From: Gemmatimonadaceae bacterium
Lineage (GTDB): Bacteria; Gemmatimonadota; Gemmatimonadetes; Gemmatimonadales; Gemmatimonadaceae
Direction: 5' to 3'
Assembly (NCBI GenBank): GCA_036504815.1
Contig: DASXUN010000006.1
Coordinates: 1 to 64,000 of the forward strand
Length of the DNA: 64,000 bases
Positions 26,866-34,928 of the stretch are shown piece after piece. The notes beneath the pieces are model-generated. The model was given only the letters and a program-made list of their open reading frames with translations. It did not search any database and was not told the DNA's origin. Position 1 is the stretch's first letter. Each line of letters begins with the position of its first letter. The position numbers and the translations under genes were made by a program.

Positions 26866-28031
26866 GACATCAATCCAGAGACGTGCTGCGTGACCGGCAG
26901 GGTCACCGTGAATGTTGCACCCTGGCCGGCACTGCTCGCCGCGGCAATGGTGCCGCGGTGCCGCTCGACGATCCTCCGGCAGATCGCGAGTCCAATCCCG
27001 GAGCCATCGTATTCGCTCCGGCCGTGCAGCCGTTCAAACATGCGGAAGATCCGGTCGGCGTGGTCCTGGTGAAAGCCGATGCCGTTGTCCGCTACGGTGA
27101 TGATACAGCATTGCGCATCGGGACGCTCGGCGCGGAGACTGACGCGCGACGGCACGTCCGGGCGGCGGTACTTGATGGCGTTCCCCAGGAGGTTCTGAAA
27201 GAGCTGTCGCATCTGCAGCGCGTCGGCGTCAATGACGGGGAGTGAGCCGACCTCGACGCGTGTCCCGGCTTCGGCAACCGCAGTCTCGAGGTCGGCCAGG
27301 ACGTCGCGGGCAACGCCCGACAAGTCGGTGGGGGCAAAGGACTGGATGTGCGTGCTGACCTGCGAGTAGAGGAGCAGGTCGTTGATAAGCGCTCGCATCC
27401 GCAGGGCCGCGCCCATCACGCGAGTTAGGTAGCCCGTCGAAGCCTCGTCGAGCGCAGGCCCCGCCGAGAGCTGCAGCCGCTCGCCGAAGGAGAGAATCTT
27501 GCGCAGCGGTTCCTGCAGGTCATGCGACGCGACGGAGGCGAACTCGTTGAGCGCGGCGTTGGAGCGCTCGAGCTCGAGGCGCTGCTCCTGGAGCCGCAGC
27601 TCGGTGAGGCGGCGCACCGTCACGTCCTCAATGGCGACGAGGATGATGCGGGGCATCTCCACCCCCTGGCGCACCACGCGTGCGTTGAGGCGCATGATCC
27701 GCCGGCCGATGCCGGGGAAGACGTGGTCCACGTCGAAATCATTGACGGCGGCGGCAACGGCGAGCTTGTCGCGCAGCAACTCGCGGAGGGCCGGGATGTC
27801 CCACTGGCCGTCGCCGAGCGCAAAGAGACTGCGCCCGACGGTGTCGGCGGGCTCCACTTGAAACGAGCTGAAGAAGGCGCGATTGGCCCGTGTGACATGG
27901 AACGCCGCGTCGACCACGATGAGGGGTTCGCGCACCGTGTCCATGATGTCGAGCAGAAGTTGCTCGGCAGCGGGAACGTCAGCCAGCGGAGTGCCCCAGG
28001 GCAGTCCGGTTGAGCTCTTGAATGGTGACAC
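26862..28031 (-). CDS. PAS-domain sensor histidine kinase
   Basis: The 389-residue kinase has a PAS domain (about residues 25-140), a short coiled coil (RLQEQRLELERSNAALNEF), a HisKA domain with the phosphorylated His near residue 170 in FASVASHDLQEPLRKI, and an ATPase domain with LLGNAIKYRR, VADNGIGF and GSGIGLAICRRIVERH. There is no membrane segment, so it is cytoplasmic. The HDLQEPLRKI box and the following Rcp1-like regulator are typical of phytochrome-related signalling kinases, though no chromophore-binding GAF domain is present. GTG 28031 is preferred (GGCGGAG upstream); a TTG at 28139 would add 36 residues of poor composition. Confidence 0.9.
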   Translation of the reverse strand: MSPFKSSTGLPWGTPLADVPAAEQLLLDIMDTVREPLIVVDAAFHVTRANRAFFSSFQVEPADTVGRSLFALGDGQWDIPALRELLRDKLAVAAAVNDFDVDHVFPGIGRRIMRLNARVVRQGVEMPRIILVAIEDVTVRRLTELRLQEQRLELERSNAALNEFASVASHDLQEPLRKILSFGERLQLSAGPALDEASTGYLTRVMGAALRMRALINDLLLYSQVSTHIQSFAPTDLSGVARDVLADLETAVAEAGTRVEVGSLPVIDADALQMRQLFQNLLGNAIKYRRPDVPSRVSLRAERPDAQCCIITVADNGIGFHQDHADRIFRMFERLHGRSEYDGSGIGLAICRRIVERHRGTIAAASSAGQGATFTVTLPVTQHVSGLMS

Positions 28032-28292
28032 GGGCACTCCGCCGAAATGAGGATCGCGGTCGAGCGAAGCCGGACCGAATGCGGTGCGGCGCCTATGTCG
28101 GACTGTAGGGGACTGTGCCGACGCGTCGCAATCGCTCAATAGAGGTAGGCCGACGGCGCCGCGCGGATCGCGCGCGAGTTCGTCGCGAGCTTGGCATGCT
28201 TGATGCTAGGGGGGGGGACGTTGCAATCCGCACGCCCAACGCCAATGTTGAGGGTGGCGCGTGCGCTGATTCTCCCACCCTTGCCGAGCTGC

Positions 28293-28943
28293 ATGACACC
28301 GAGTTCTTCGATCACCGTCGCGATCATCGACGACAACCGGCTGGTGCGCGAAGCGCTCACCTCCCTCTTGGGCCGACTCCCGGACCTTCGCGTCGTGGCG
28401 GCGGCGACGGCCTCGCCCGCGTTCCTCGCGGAGATGGCGCCGCACGTAGTGCTGCTCGACGTCGGATTGGGCGAAGAGGACTCGCTGGGCGTGGCGACCG
28501 CCATCCGCGACGCGGCGCCTGAAGCCCGGGTCGTGGTGATGGACCTGATCCCCGTGAACGGGGAGATCATCGAGTTCGTGAACGCCGGCGTGTGCGGCTT
28601 CGTGCTGAAGGACGCGACGTTCGATGAGTTCGTGGCGACGATTCGCGCCGTGGCGGCGGGCGAGAAGGTGCTGCCGCCGCGCCTCACGGAGTCGCTGTTC
28701 TCGCAGATCGCGCAGGAAGTGGACAGCCGCGGCCGTGAGCACGTGATGGAAGACGTGCGGATGACGCGGCGCGAGCGCGAGGTGATTGAGCTCATCGGCG
28801 AAGGGCTCAGCAACAAGGAGATCGCCCAGCGGCTCAACATCGCGACGCACACCGTCAAGAGTCACGTGCGCAACGTCATGGAGAAACTCGCGCTGCACAC
28901 GCGCCTTCAGATCGCGGCGTACTCGCATCGGGCGCAGAACTAG
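28293..28943 (+). CDS. NarL/FixJ-type response regulator with LuxR HTH
   Basis: The 216-residue protein combines a receiver (VAIIDDNRLVREAL, phospho-Asp in VVLLDVGLGEED, Lys in GFVLKDA) with a C-terminal LuxR helix-turn-helix (LTRREREVI-like MTRREREVIELIGEGLSNKE). At the place where Ser or Thr normally senses phosphorylation it reads VVVMDLIP, an Asp, so activation may be altered. It is divergent from the PAS kinase (260 bases between starts), and cross-regulation is possible but unproven. The ATG at 28293 lacks a strong ribosome site; an upstream ATG near 28245 is an alternative. Confidence 0.88.
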   Translation: MTPSSSITVAIIDDNRLVREALTSLLGRLPDLRVVAAATASPAFLAEMAPHVVLLDVGLGEEDSLGVATAIRDAAPEARVVVMDLIPVNGEIIEFVNAGVCGFVLKDATFDEFVATIRAVAAGEKVLPPRLTESLFSQIAQEVDSRGREHVMEDVRMTRREREVIELIGEGLSNKEIAQRLNIATHTVKSHVRNVMEKLALHTRLQIAAYSHRAQN

Positions 28944-29081
28944 CCGGTTGCCGTCCGGCGCGGCGCCGTCGAGGCGCCGCCCCGCCCGTCGTCCTTCGCC
29001 GACGTCGCGGCTGGCCCGGCGAGCGCCGACCCCCGTTTAGCGTAGCTCCGCTTTCATCCTTTTGGGCGATGGGTGCGTGCC

Positions 29082-29111
29082 GTGGTGTCCCGTAGCGTTG
29101 GGGGACACCAC
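29082..29111. promoter_or_regulatory. Perfect 10-base inverted repeat before a small gene
   Basis: GTGGTGTCCC (29082-29091) is exactly complementary to GGGACACCAC (29102-29111) across a 10-base spacer. It ends 16 bases before the ATG at 29128, just ahead of the AAGGGAG ribosome site, so it may be an operator or a leader hairpin. It has no T-tract and the nearest upstream stop is 140 bases away, which argues against a terminator. Confidence 0.55.
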
Positions 29112-29127
29112 TCAAGGGAGCGCGCAC

Positions 29128-29352
29128 ATGAGAAAGGAAGATCGCGTGATCGCGGCGGCGGCCGCCGCAGCGAAGGTGAAGGCTGGCAAGGTCATCGATG
29201 CCACCGCTGGCCTGGCGACCGCGGCGGTGACCAAGGCGGCAGAAGAAGTGCACCGCGCGGGTGAGGCGCTGAATACCGCGAGCCTCAAGCTCGCGGCCTC
29301 GGTGGAGGCGCCCACGCCGTCCGTGCCGCAAGCGCTCAAGCTGGTGGACTGA
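29128..29352 (+). CDS. Small Ala/Lys-rich helical protein, unknown function
   Basis: The 74-residue product (MRKEDRVIAAAAAAAKVKAG...) is rich in Ala, Lys, Val and Glu with no hydrophobic anchor and should be mostly amphipathic helix. AAGGGAG lies 8 bases upstream. Only two bases separate its stop from the ATG of the following barrel protein, so they are probably co-transcribed. No family recognised. Composition resembles small stress-related or nucleoid-associated helical proteins, but that is only an impression. Confidence 0.6.
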   Translation: MRKEDRVIAAAAAAAKVKAGKVIDATAGLATAAVTKAAEEVHRAGEALNTASLKLAASVEAPTPSVPQALKLVD

Positions 29353-29354
29353 CC

Positions 29355-29933
29355 ATGCGCCATCTCTGGCTGGCAGTCGCGGCGCTGGGGTTCGCGCCGA
29401 TGGTCGTGCAGGGGCAGGACGGCGGCTTCGGCATCAAGGGGGGCCTGTCGTATGGCAACGTCTCGAATGGCGGTGCCCTGCCGGGGTCGGTCACGCAGCG
29501 CTCCGGATTCGCGGTGGGCGTCAGCGCGGTGAGCGGCGGGATGATGGGCTTCGGCATCGAGGCGCTGTATGCGCAGCGCGGCGTCACGAGCCATATCGCC
29601 GCCGACCGCTGGCACCTCGATTACCTCGACATCCCGGTGTACGTGCGCCTGGCCATGCCGAATACGGTGGTGACGCCATTCGCGTACGTCGGCCCGCAGG
29701 CGTCCTTTGAACTCAAGTGCGGCGCGGGGAGCTTCAACTGCCCGGACACCGGACGCCCCAAGGCGATCTTCGCCGGGGTGATCGGCGCGGGCCTGCGACT
29801 GCGCCAGCTGCACGGCCTATCCATCGAAGGCCGGTACATCTATGGCCTGACGGACCTCAAGCTCAGCACCGTGTCGTCGTCCAGCAGCTACCAGACGCGC
29901 TCGTTCCTGCTGCTCGCCGGCATCGGCTTCTAG
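29355..29933 (+). CDS. Small outer-membrane beta-barrel protein
   Basis: The 192-residue precursor has a signal peptide (MRHLWLAVAALGFAPMVVQGQ) and then alternating strands (GFGIKGGLSYGNVSNGG, SGFAVGVSAVSGGMMGFGIE, YLDIPVYVRLAMPN, VTPFAYVGPQASFELK), ending in LLLAGIGF with a terminal Phe, the C-terminal signature of barrels assembled by BamA. It resembles the porin-family/OmpX-like eight-stranded barrels common in Bacteroidota and Gemmatimonadota. Two cysteines (ELKCGAGSFNCPD) could form a loop disulfide. Function unknown. Confidence 0.8.
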   Translation: MRHLWLAVAALGFAPMVVQGQDGGFGIKGGLSYGNVSNGGALPGSVTQRSGFAVGVSAVSGGMMGFGIEALYAQRGVTSHIAADRWHLDYLDIPVYVRLAMPNTVVTPFAYVGPQASFELKCGAGSFNCPDTGRPKAIFAGVIGAGLRLRQLHGLSIEGRYIYGLTDLKLSTVSSSSSYQTRSFLLLAGIGF

Positions 29934-29955
29934 CGCCCGGCGGTCCCCCGGAACG

Positions 29956-29991
29956 AATCCCTCGTCGGCACTGCCATGCCGGCGGGGGATT
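29956..29991 (+). terminator. Terminator after the small barrel gene
   Basis: A 15-base stem (AATCCCTCGTCGGCA with TGCCGGCGGGGGATT, two G-U pairs) and a 6-base loop lie 22 bases after the stop and are followed by TTGTC. From here to the ATG at 30202 no gene is seen; that stretch presumably holds the promoter of the next lipoprotein. Confidence 0.68.
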
Positions 29992-30201
29992 TGTCGTGCG
30001 CAACCACGCAGGGGTTACGCAACGCTAATCCGCGCGGCCTACGCACTCTTTCATCCGTTCGTGCGATGGGTTGGCCATCCCGCGACCCGTACCGTCCAGC
30101 ATGTGCCAAGGGTTCAGGCGAACCGTTGCGCCCATCACGTCGCTGCCGGCCTACCGGAAGGACGCGGTGTCCACAATCCACGCAAGACGGACGGAGCGAA
30201 C

Positions 30202-30858
30202 ATGATGCGATCACTGCTGGCAGGTGCAATGGTGCTGGGTCTCGCGGCCTGCGGGAACAGCGCGGCCAAGGATGTGCCGCCGGGCGCCGATGGCGCGGCC
30301 GGCGGAACGGCGCGAACGACGGCGAGACGATCGCTGGAGTCGGGCACGCGCGTGGGTGCCACGCTGCAGACGGCACTCTCGTCGCGCACGAACAAGGCGG
30401 GCGAGACGGTGCGCGCGGTGGTGAGCGCCAACGTCACGGATTCGCGCGGGCGCGTGGTCATTCCCGCCGGGTCGAACGTGGTGCTGGGCATCGTGCAGCT
30501 CGAGCCGGGGAGCGAGCAGATCCGTCCCGAGGGACGCCTGGTGCTCGCGGTGCAGTCGGTGGAGATCGGCGGGGTGACGCACCCGATTTCGGGGACGCTC
30601 GCGCCCATCGCGCACCACTTCGAGGGGCGCGGCATCACCAAGGATGAGGCCGCGCGCATCGGCGCGGGGACGGCGGTCGGCGCAGTCGCCGGCCAGGTGA
30701 TCGGCAAGAACACGAAGAGCACGGTGCTGGGCGGCGCGATTGGCGCCGTGGCGGGCACGGCCGTCGCGGTGCGCTATGCGTACCACGACGTCGTCGTCTC
30801 GGCCGGCACGCCGATCAGCTTCACGCTCACGAATGGACTCACACTCGCTGCGAAGTAG
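30202..30858 (+). CDS. Glycine-zipper lipoprotein, unknown function
   Basis: The 218-residue precursor has a lipobox (AMVLGLAACGN). The middle (residues about 50-150) reads as a beta-rich domain (GTRVGATLQTALSSRTNKAG, VIPAGSNVVLGIVQLEPG), similar in flavour to domains in TrbI/VirB10-like or conjugal-type proteins. Residues about 155-195 form Gly/Ala-rich hydrophobic repeats (IGAGTAVGAVAGQVIG, LGGAIGAVAGTAVAV), a glycine zipper that could insert into a membrane. The ATG at 30202 follows GGAG by 7 bases; an in-frame GTG near 30061 would bury the signal. Possibly co-transcribed with the next gene. Confidence 0.72.
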   Translation: MMRSLLAGAMVLGLAACGNSAAKDVPPGADGAAGGTARTTARRSLESGTRVGATLQTALSSRTNKAGETVRAVVSANVTDSRGRVVIPAGSNVVLGIVQLEPGSEQIRPEGRLVLAVQSVEIGGVTHPISGTLAPIAHHFEGRGITKDEAARIGAGTAVGAVAGQVIGKNTKSTVLGGAIGAVAGTAVAVRYAYHDVVVSAGTPISFTLTNGLTLAAK

Positions 30859-30907
30859 GGGACGGCGTCCCATGCTCGCATTCACGCAGGCTGCAGGAGG
30901 AGTTGCT

Positions 30908-32965
30908 ATGACGCATCACCTGAAGGACCGTATTCGCCGGGCGTGGTCGCCCATTCGAGGGAACGCGCGGGCCCTGCTGGCCGCGACGCTGGTCGTGGCA
31001 TTTGCCGCGGCCTGCGACGTGCACGGAATCTCCGATCCCGGCACCCTGGTCAGTATCGCCGTCAGCCCCAACGCGACGTTGATCGTCGGTGGTACGCAAC
31101 AGATGGTGGCGACGGGCTACGACGCGGCAGGGCGCGTCGTCGCGATCAACCCGACGTGGTCCATCGCCGCGGGCGGGGGCACGGTCGCCGCGGGCGGCCT
31201 GTTCACGGCCGGCACCGTGTCCGGCGTGTATGCGAACACTGTCGTCGCTACCGTCGGCTCCATCAAGGGGCAAGCTTCCATGACGGTCACCGCCGGTGCA
31301 TTGGCGACGATCACGATCGTCCCGAGCCCGGTGACGCTGGCCGTCACCGCGACGCAACAGTTCATCGCGGTCGGCAAGGACGCGTCAGGGAACATCGTCA
31401 ACATCACCCCGACCTGGTCGGTGGTGGCGAGCGGCGGTTCCATTGATCAGGGCGGCATCTTCAAGGCGGGCAACACCGCGGGCACCTACGCCAACACCGT
31501 GCAGGCATCGAACAACACCATTCGCGGGTTCGCGACGGTGATTGTGACCACCGGTCCGCTGGCATCGATCAGCATCACGCCGAACCCTGACACGCTCGTG
31601 TCCGGTGCGACGCGACAGTTCATCGCCACCGGCAAGGATGCGGGCGGCAACACCGTGCTCATGGTCCCGACGTGGTCCGTCGTGGCCGCGGGCGGCACCA
31701 TCGATGGGGGCGGCATCTTCACCGCCGGCCTCGCCCTAGGCACGTACGCCAACACGGTGAAGGCGACGAGCGGCACGCTTTCCGGCACGGCCACCGTCGT
31801 GGTCAAGGCCGGACCGCTGGCCACCATCGTCGTGACGCCGAATCCGGCCACGATGGTGGTGAACGGCACGCAGCAGATGACGGCAGTCGGCACGGACGCG
31901 GCTGGTCATGAGCTCGTGATCGTCCCCACCTGGGATGTGGTCACCGCCAGCAACGGCGCCAGCATCACGGCCACCGGCCTGTACTCGGCGGGCACGCTCA
32001 CCGGCACCTTCGTCAACAAGGTGCGCGCCACCAGCGGCGCGATTGCCGGCTTCGCCACGATCGTCGTGACCGCGGGTCCGTTGGCCTCGATCACCGTGAC
32101 GCCGACGCCCGTGACGCTGCCGTACAACACGATCCAGCAGTTCACGGCGGTCGGGCGCGACGCCAACAACAACATCTTCGTCATCACGCCGGTGTGGGGC
32201 GTGGTGAATGGCGGCGGCGTCATCAGCGCCTCCGGCCAGTTCACCTCCGGCGCGACCGCCGGCACCTTCCTGGCCACGGTCCGGGCGACCTCCGGCGCGA
32301 TCTTCGGCTCGGCCGATGTGATCGTGACGGCGCCGGCCCCGCCGCCGCCGCCGATCGGCCTGCTGGGCGCGGCCGTCATGCCAAATGGCATCATGGCGGG
32401 CCTCAGCGTGACGTGCTCCGGCTTGGGCATCATCAATGCTGACATCTCCATCAGTCCGGGGAGCACCCTGAGCGGCTTCGGTCCGTGCGTCTACACGGGT
32501 GTCACCCACCTGGGCGACCCGACGGCGCTGACGGCGCAGAACCAGCTGACCGCGGCGTACAACACGCTGATGGGCATGTCGTGCCCCGCGGCGAACAACT
32601 TCGGGACGGTCGACTACGCGGGCAAGGTACTGCCGGCCGGCGTCTACTGTAGCCCGAGCACGATCGGCGTGACGGGGAGCCTGACGCTGAATGGCGGCGG
32701 TGATCCGAACGCGGTGTTCGTCTTCCAGGCGGGGAGTGCGATTACCGGCTCGGCGAACATCGTCCTGACCGGCAGCGCGCAGGCCAAGAACGTCTATTGG
32801 GTTGCCGGCAGTTCGGCCACGCTGAATGCCTCAGCCTGGAAGGGCAATGTCATCGCCCTCTCGAGCGTGAACCTCCTGGTGAACACCAACCTGGTCGGGC
32901 GCGCGCTGGCGCGAAACGGGTCGGTCACACTGGATGCCACGAGCAACGTCATCACACTGCCATAA
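30908..32965 (+). CDS. Lipoprotein with five Big2-like Ig repeats and a DUF3494 ice-binding-like domain
   Basis: The 685-residue precursor has a lipobox at Cys36 (VVAFAAACDVHG). Five Ig-like repeats of about 85 residues start near residues 46, 131, 216, 302 and 389, each opening with a version of PLASITVTPNPVTL and containing PTWSVV. After a Pro linker (PAPPPPPIG) the last 200 residues match the DUF3494 beta-solenoid of ice-binding and adhesion proteins: LGAAVMPNGIMAGLSVTC, NADISISPGSTLSG, GVYCSPSTIGVTGSLTL and NAVFVFQAGSAITGSANIV. The Ig stalk would hold this domain away from the cell. Ice binding is not assured; many soil homologues may be adhesins. AGGAGG lies 7 bases before the ATG. Confidence 0.9.
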   Translation: MTHHLKDRIRRAWSPIRGNARALLAATLVVAFAAACDVHGISDPGTLVSIAVSPNATLIVGGTQQMVATGYDAAGRVVAINPTWSIAAGGGTVAAGGLFTAGTVSGVYANTVVATVGSIKGQASMTVTAGALATITIVPSPVTLAVTATQQFIAVGKDASGNIVNITPTWSVVASGGSIDQGGIFKAGNTAGTYANTVQASNNTIRGFATVIVTTGPLASISITPNPDTLVSGATRQFIATGKDAGGNTVLMVPTWSVVAAGGTIDGGGIFTAGLALGTYANTVKATSGTLSGTATVVVKAGPLATIVVTPNPATMVVNGTQQMTAVGTDAAGHELVIVPTWDVVTASNGASITATGLYSAGTLTGTFVNKVRATSGAIAGFATIVVTAGPLASITVTPTPVTLPYNTIQQFTAVGRDANNNIFVITPVWGVVNGGGVISASGQFTSGATAGTFLATVRATSGAIFGSADVIVTAPAPPPPPIGLLGAAVMPNGIMAGLSVTCSGLGIINADISISPGSTLSGFGPCVYTGVTHLGDPTALTAQNQLTAAYNTLMGMSCPAANNFGTVDYAGKVLPAGVYCSPSTIGVTGSLTLNGGGDPNAVFVFQAGSAITGSANIVLTGSAQAKNVYWVAGSSATLNASAWKGNVIALSSVNLLVNTNLVGRALARNGSVTLDATSNVITLP
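31043..32333 (+). repeat. Five in-frame Ig-domain coding repeats, period about 258 bases
   Basis: Repeat units begin at about 31043, 31298, 31556, 31814 and 32078 and end near 32333 (255, 258, 258, 264 and 256 bases). Protein identity between units is clearly visible while DNA has diverged, so the expansion is not recent, but unequal recombination could still change the number. Confidence 0.8.
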
Positions 32966-32980
32966 CGCTGGGGCACGCCG

Positions 32981-33002
32981 GGGCCGGACGTCCGTCCGGC
33001 CC
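32981..33002 (+). terminator. GC-rich hairpin after the Ig-repeat gene
   Basis: GGGCCGGAC pairs with GTCCGGCCC across a 4-base loop, 16 bases after the stop. No T-tract follows, so it may be only a weak terminator or an mRNA-stabilising end before the next gene. Confidence 0.45.
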
Positions 33003-33034
33003 TGGCACTGCACCGGATCACCGGGAGACTTCAC

Positions 33035-34078
33035 ATGTTACTGAGAGCATTTACCATTGCCGCAGCGGTCCTGTTGTCGTCGGCGACAGCCGCCGCGCAG
33101 CAGCGCGGCACCATTGAGTTCGGCGCGTTCGGCAGCGCCGGGCGGTTCGACAAGGCCCTGACGCTCGACCAGGGGATGGGCGCGGGCGGGCGCATTGGCG
33201 CCTTCCTGACGCCGCGCACGTCGCTCGAGTTCGAGAAGAGCGAGATGCGAGCCGGCCGCACGCTCGGGCTGAAGGACGTGAACGTCGGGATCCTCTCCGC
33301 GCGCCTCACGCAGATCTTCGCCCGCACGGGCGCGCTGTCGCTGCTCATTGGCGCCGGCGCCGGCGCCAGCACGGAAACGAACTTCATGCACACCTACGGC
33401 GTCAATGCGCTGGTGGGCGCCAAGCTGGCGCTGAGCCCGAACGCGGCGTTGCGCGCCGACCTCATTGGCGACTGGCTGGCCAACGAGGACTGGAAGTCCT
33501 ATCAGAGCCTGCACGTGGGGCTCAGCCTCTATCGCAACCCGAGCCATGTCACGCGCATCGTGAAGGTCGAGGCGCCGATGATGATGCATAGCGACTCGGT
33601 GAGCGCTGAGGAGCAGGCGCGTCGCCGCGGGGTGGAGGCGGCGTATCTCACCCTCCGCGATTCGCTGAACCGCCCGCGTCCGGCAGTGGCGCCCTCGTCG
33701 GGCGCCGCGCTGGCGACGATGGAAGAGAAGATCCACTTCGAGACGGACAAGTCGGACCTGACCGCCGAGGCGGTGGGCATCCTGGATTCGAAGGTGAAGG
33801 TGTTTCTCGCCAATCCGGATATGCGGATCGTGATCGTGGGCGCCGCCGATGAGCGTGCCCCGGACGCGTACAACATGCTGCTGGGCCAGCGGCGCTCCGA
33901 TGCGGCGAAGGCCTATCTCGTGACGAAGGGCATCGACCCGGTTCGCATCGAGGTGACGACGGTCGGCGAACGTCAGCCCACGGCGGCTGGCGTGACACCG
34001 GAGGCGCAGGCGTTGAACCGCCGCGCCGAGTTCCGGCTGCTCATCGCGTCGGGTTATCTCGTAGCGCCGAAACCGTAA
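33035..34078 (+). CDS. OmpA-family protein with N-terminal beta-barrel
   Basis: The 347-residue precursor has a signal peptide (MLLRAFTIAAAVLLSSATAAAQ), a barrel-like half to about residue 170 (IEFGAFGSAGRFDKALTL, MGAGGRIGAFLTPRTSLEFE), a linker helix (SAEEQARRRGVEAAYLTLRD), and a C-terminal OmpA peptidoglycan-binding domain (IHFETDKSDLTAEAVGILD, VGAADERAPDAYNMLLGQRR, ALNRRAEFRLLIA). Such proteins tie the outer membrane to the cell wall. In the usual NxxLSxxRA position it has NMLLGQRRSDA. GGGAG precedes the ATG. First of three OmpA-family genes within 3.7 kb. Confidence 0.9.
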   Translation: MLLRAFTIAAAVLLSSATAAAQQRGTIEFGAFGSAGRFDKALTLDQGMGAGGRIGAFLTPRTSLEFEKSEMRAGRTLGLKDVNVGILSARLTQIFARTGALSLLIGAGAGASTETNFMHTYGVNALVGAKLALSPNAALRADLIGDWLANEDWKSYQSLHVGLSLYRNPSHVTRIVKVEAPMMMHSDSVSAEEQARRRGVEAAYLTLRDSLNRPRPAVAPSSGAALATMEEKIHFETDKSDLTAEAVGILDSKVKVFLANPDMRIVIVGAADERAPDAYNMLLGQRRSDAAKAYLVTKGIDPVRIEVTTVGERQPTAAGVTPEAQALNRRAEFRLLIASGYLVAPKP

Positions 34079-34182
34079 GCCGGGCGCGGTGAGCTGGTCA
34101 TCAACTCACCACCCCGGTGGCTGGCCGGAGGCAGGGAACCGCCTCCGGCCGGTACGGACTCGGCACGGGACAGGGAGACCCC

Positions 34183-34473
34183 ATGCGACCGAGCAGGTAT
34201 TCCGACGACCAGATCCGGCAGGCGATCGCGCGAGTTGCGGATGGCACGTCGCTCGCGGGGATGTGCCGGACGATGGAAGTCACACCGACCACGTTCTATC
34301 GATGGCGCAGGAAATATGGCGACGGCGGCGCGGCGGGACCCAATGAAACGCGCGCGCTTCGGGACGAGAACCGCCGCCTGAAGCAGCTCGTGGCCGATCT
34401 GTATCTCGAGCAACAGGTGCTGCAGGCCTCCATTACCAAACACACACAAGCCGACCGCCGCGCGCGGGGCTGA
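34183..34473 (+). CDS. IS3 OrfA-like helix-turn-helix protein, solitary
   Basis: The 96-residue protein (MRPSRYSDDQIRQAIARVAD...) has the HTH of IS3-family OrfA transposase subunits (TSLAGMCRTMEVTPTTFYRW) followed by a leucine-zipper-like helix (ETRALRDENRRLKQLVADLY). AGGGAG lies 6 bases before the ATG. No OrfB integrase frame, frameshift window or flanking inverted repeats are visible; the next gene, a small membrane protein, starts 12 bases after its stop. It is either a relic of an element or an OrfA recruited as a regulator of this envelope cluster. Confidence 0.8.
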   Translation: MRPSRYSDDQIRQAIARVADGTSLAGMCRTMEVTPTTFYRWRRKYGDGGAAGPNETRALRDENRRLKQLVADLYLEQQVLQASITKHTQADRRARG

Positions 34474-34485
34474 GGAGCGACACTG

Positions 34486-34635
34486 ATGCTGATGACGATT
34501 CTGATAATCCTGGTTCTCCTCTGGCTGCTGGGGATGGTCACCTCGTACACGATGGGCGGCCTGATCCACATCCTGCTGGTCATCGCGGTCGTGGTGGTAC
34601 TGGTTCGCGTCATCCAAGGACGCAGGCCCTTCTAA
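34486..34635 (+). CDS. Lmo0937-family small membrane protein
   Basis: A 49-residue protein (MLMTILIILVLLWLLGMVTS..., ending RVIQGRRPF) with two hydrophobic segments separated by YTMGGLIHI. This is the pattern of the lmo0937/DUF5670 family of very small membrane proteins, often found beside stress or envelope genes. The ribosome site GAGGAG lies 8 bases before the ATG. It sits 12 bases after the HTH gene and 12 before the next small membrane protein, suggesting a three-gene unit. Molecular function is unknown. Confidence 0.85.
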   Translation: MLMTILIILVLLWLLGMVTSYTMGGLIHILLVIAVVVVLVRVIQGRRPF

Positions 34636-34647
34636 CCGGGACAGACA

Positions 34648-34866
34648 ATGCATGCACGCAAGGGCGTAGCGGTCGCGCTGATCGTCGTCGGCGCCGCCGG
34701 GCTGTTCTTCGGCGACTTCAGCTGGACGCGGACGACGCAGGCGGCCCAGATCGGACCGCTCGAACTGCAGGTGAAGGACCGGCGAAGCGTGAACATTCCC
34801 GTCTGGGCCGGCATGGCGGCCATCGTCGTCGGCGCCGGCATCCTGCTGGTGCCCATTCGCAAGTAG
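34648..34866 (+). CDS. Small two-segment membrane protein, unknown function
   Basis: The 72-residue product has hydrophobic segments at residues about 5-22 (GVAVALIVVGAAGLFFG) and 50-69 (IPVWAGMAAIVVGAGILLVPIRK), with a polar middle (SWTRTTQAAQIGPLELQVKD) that is probably periplasmic. It starts 12 bases after the lmo0937-like gene. I recall similar short proteins in soil and water bacteria, but I cannot assign a family name with certainty. Confidence 0.7.
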   Translation: MHARKGVAVALIVVGAAGLFFGDFSWTRTTQAAQIGPLELQVKDRRSVNIPVWAGMAAIVVGAGILLVPIRK

Positions 34867-34928
34867 GCCATTCGCGCGCCGATGTGCAGTCGCACCTCGG
34901 CGCGCCTCACGATCTTCACGAGGCATAG

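Noticed and set aside
34117-34500. Complete IS3 insertion sequence
   Set aside because: Only an OrfA-like frame is present; no OrfB, no terminal inverted repeats and no target duplication could be found.
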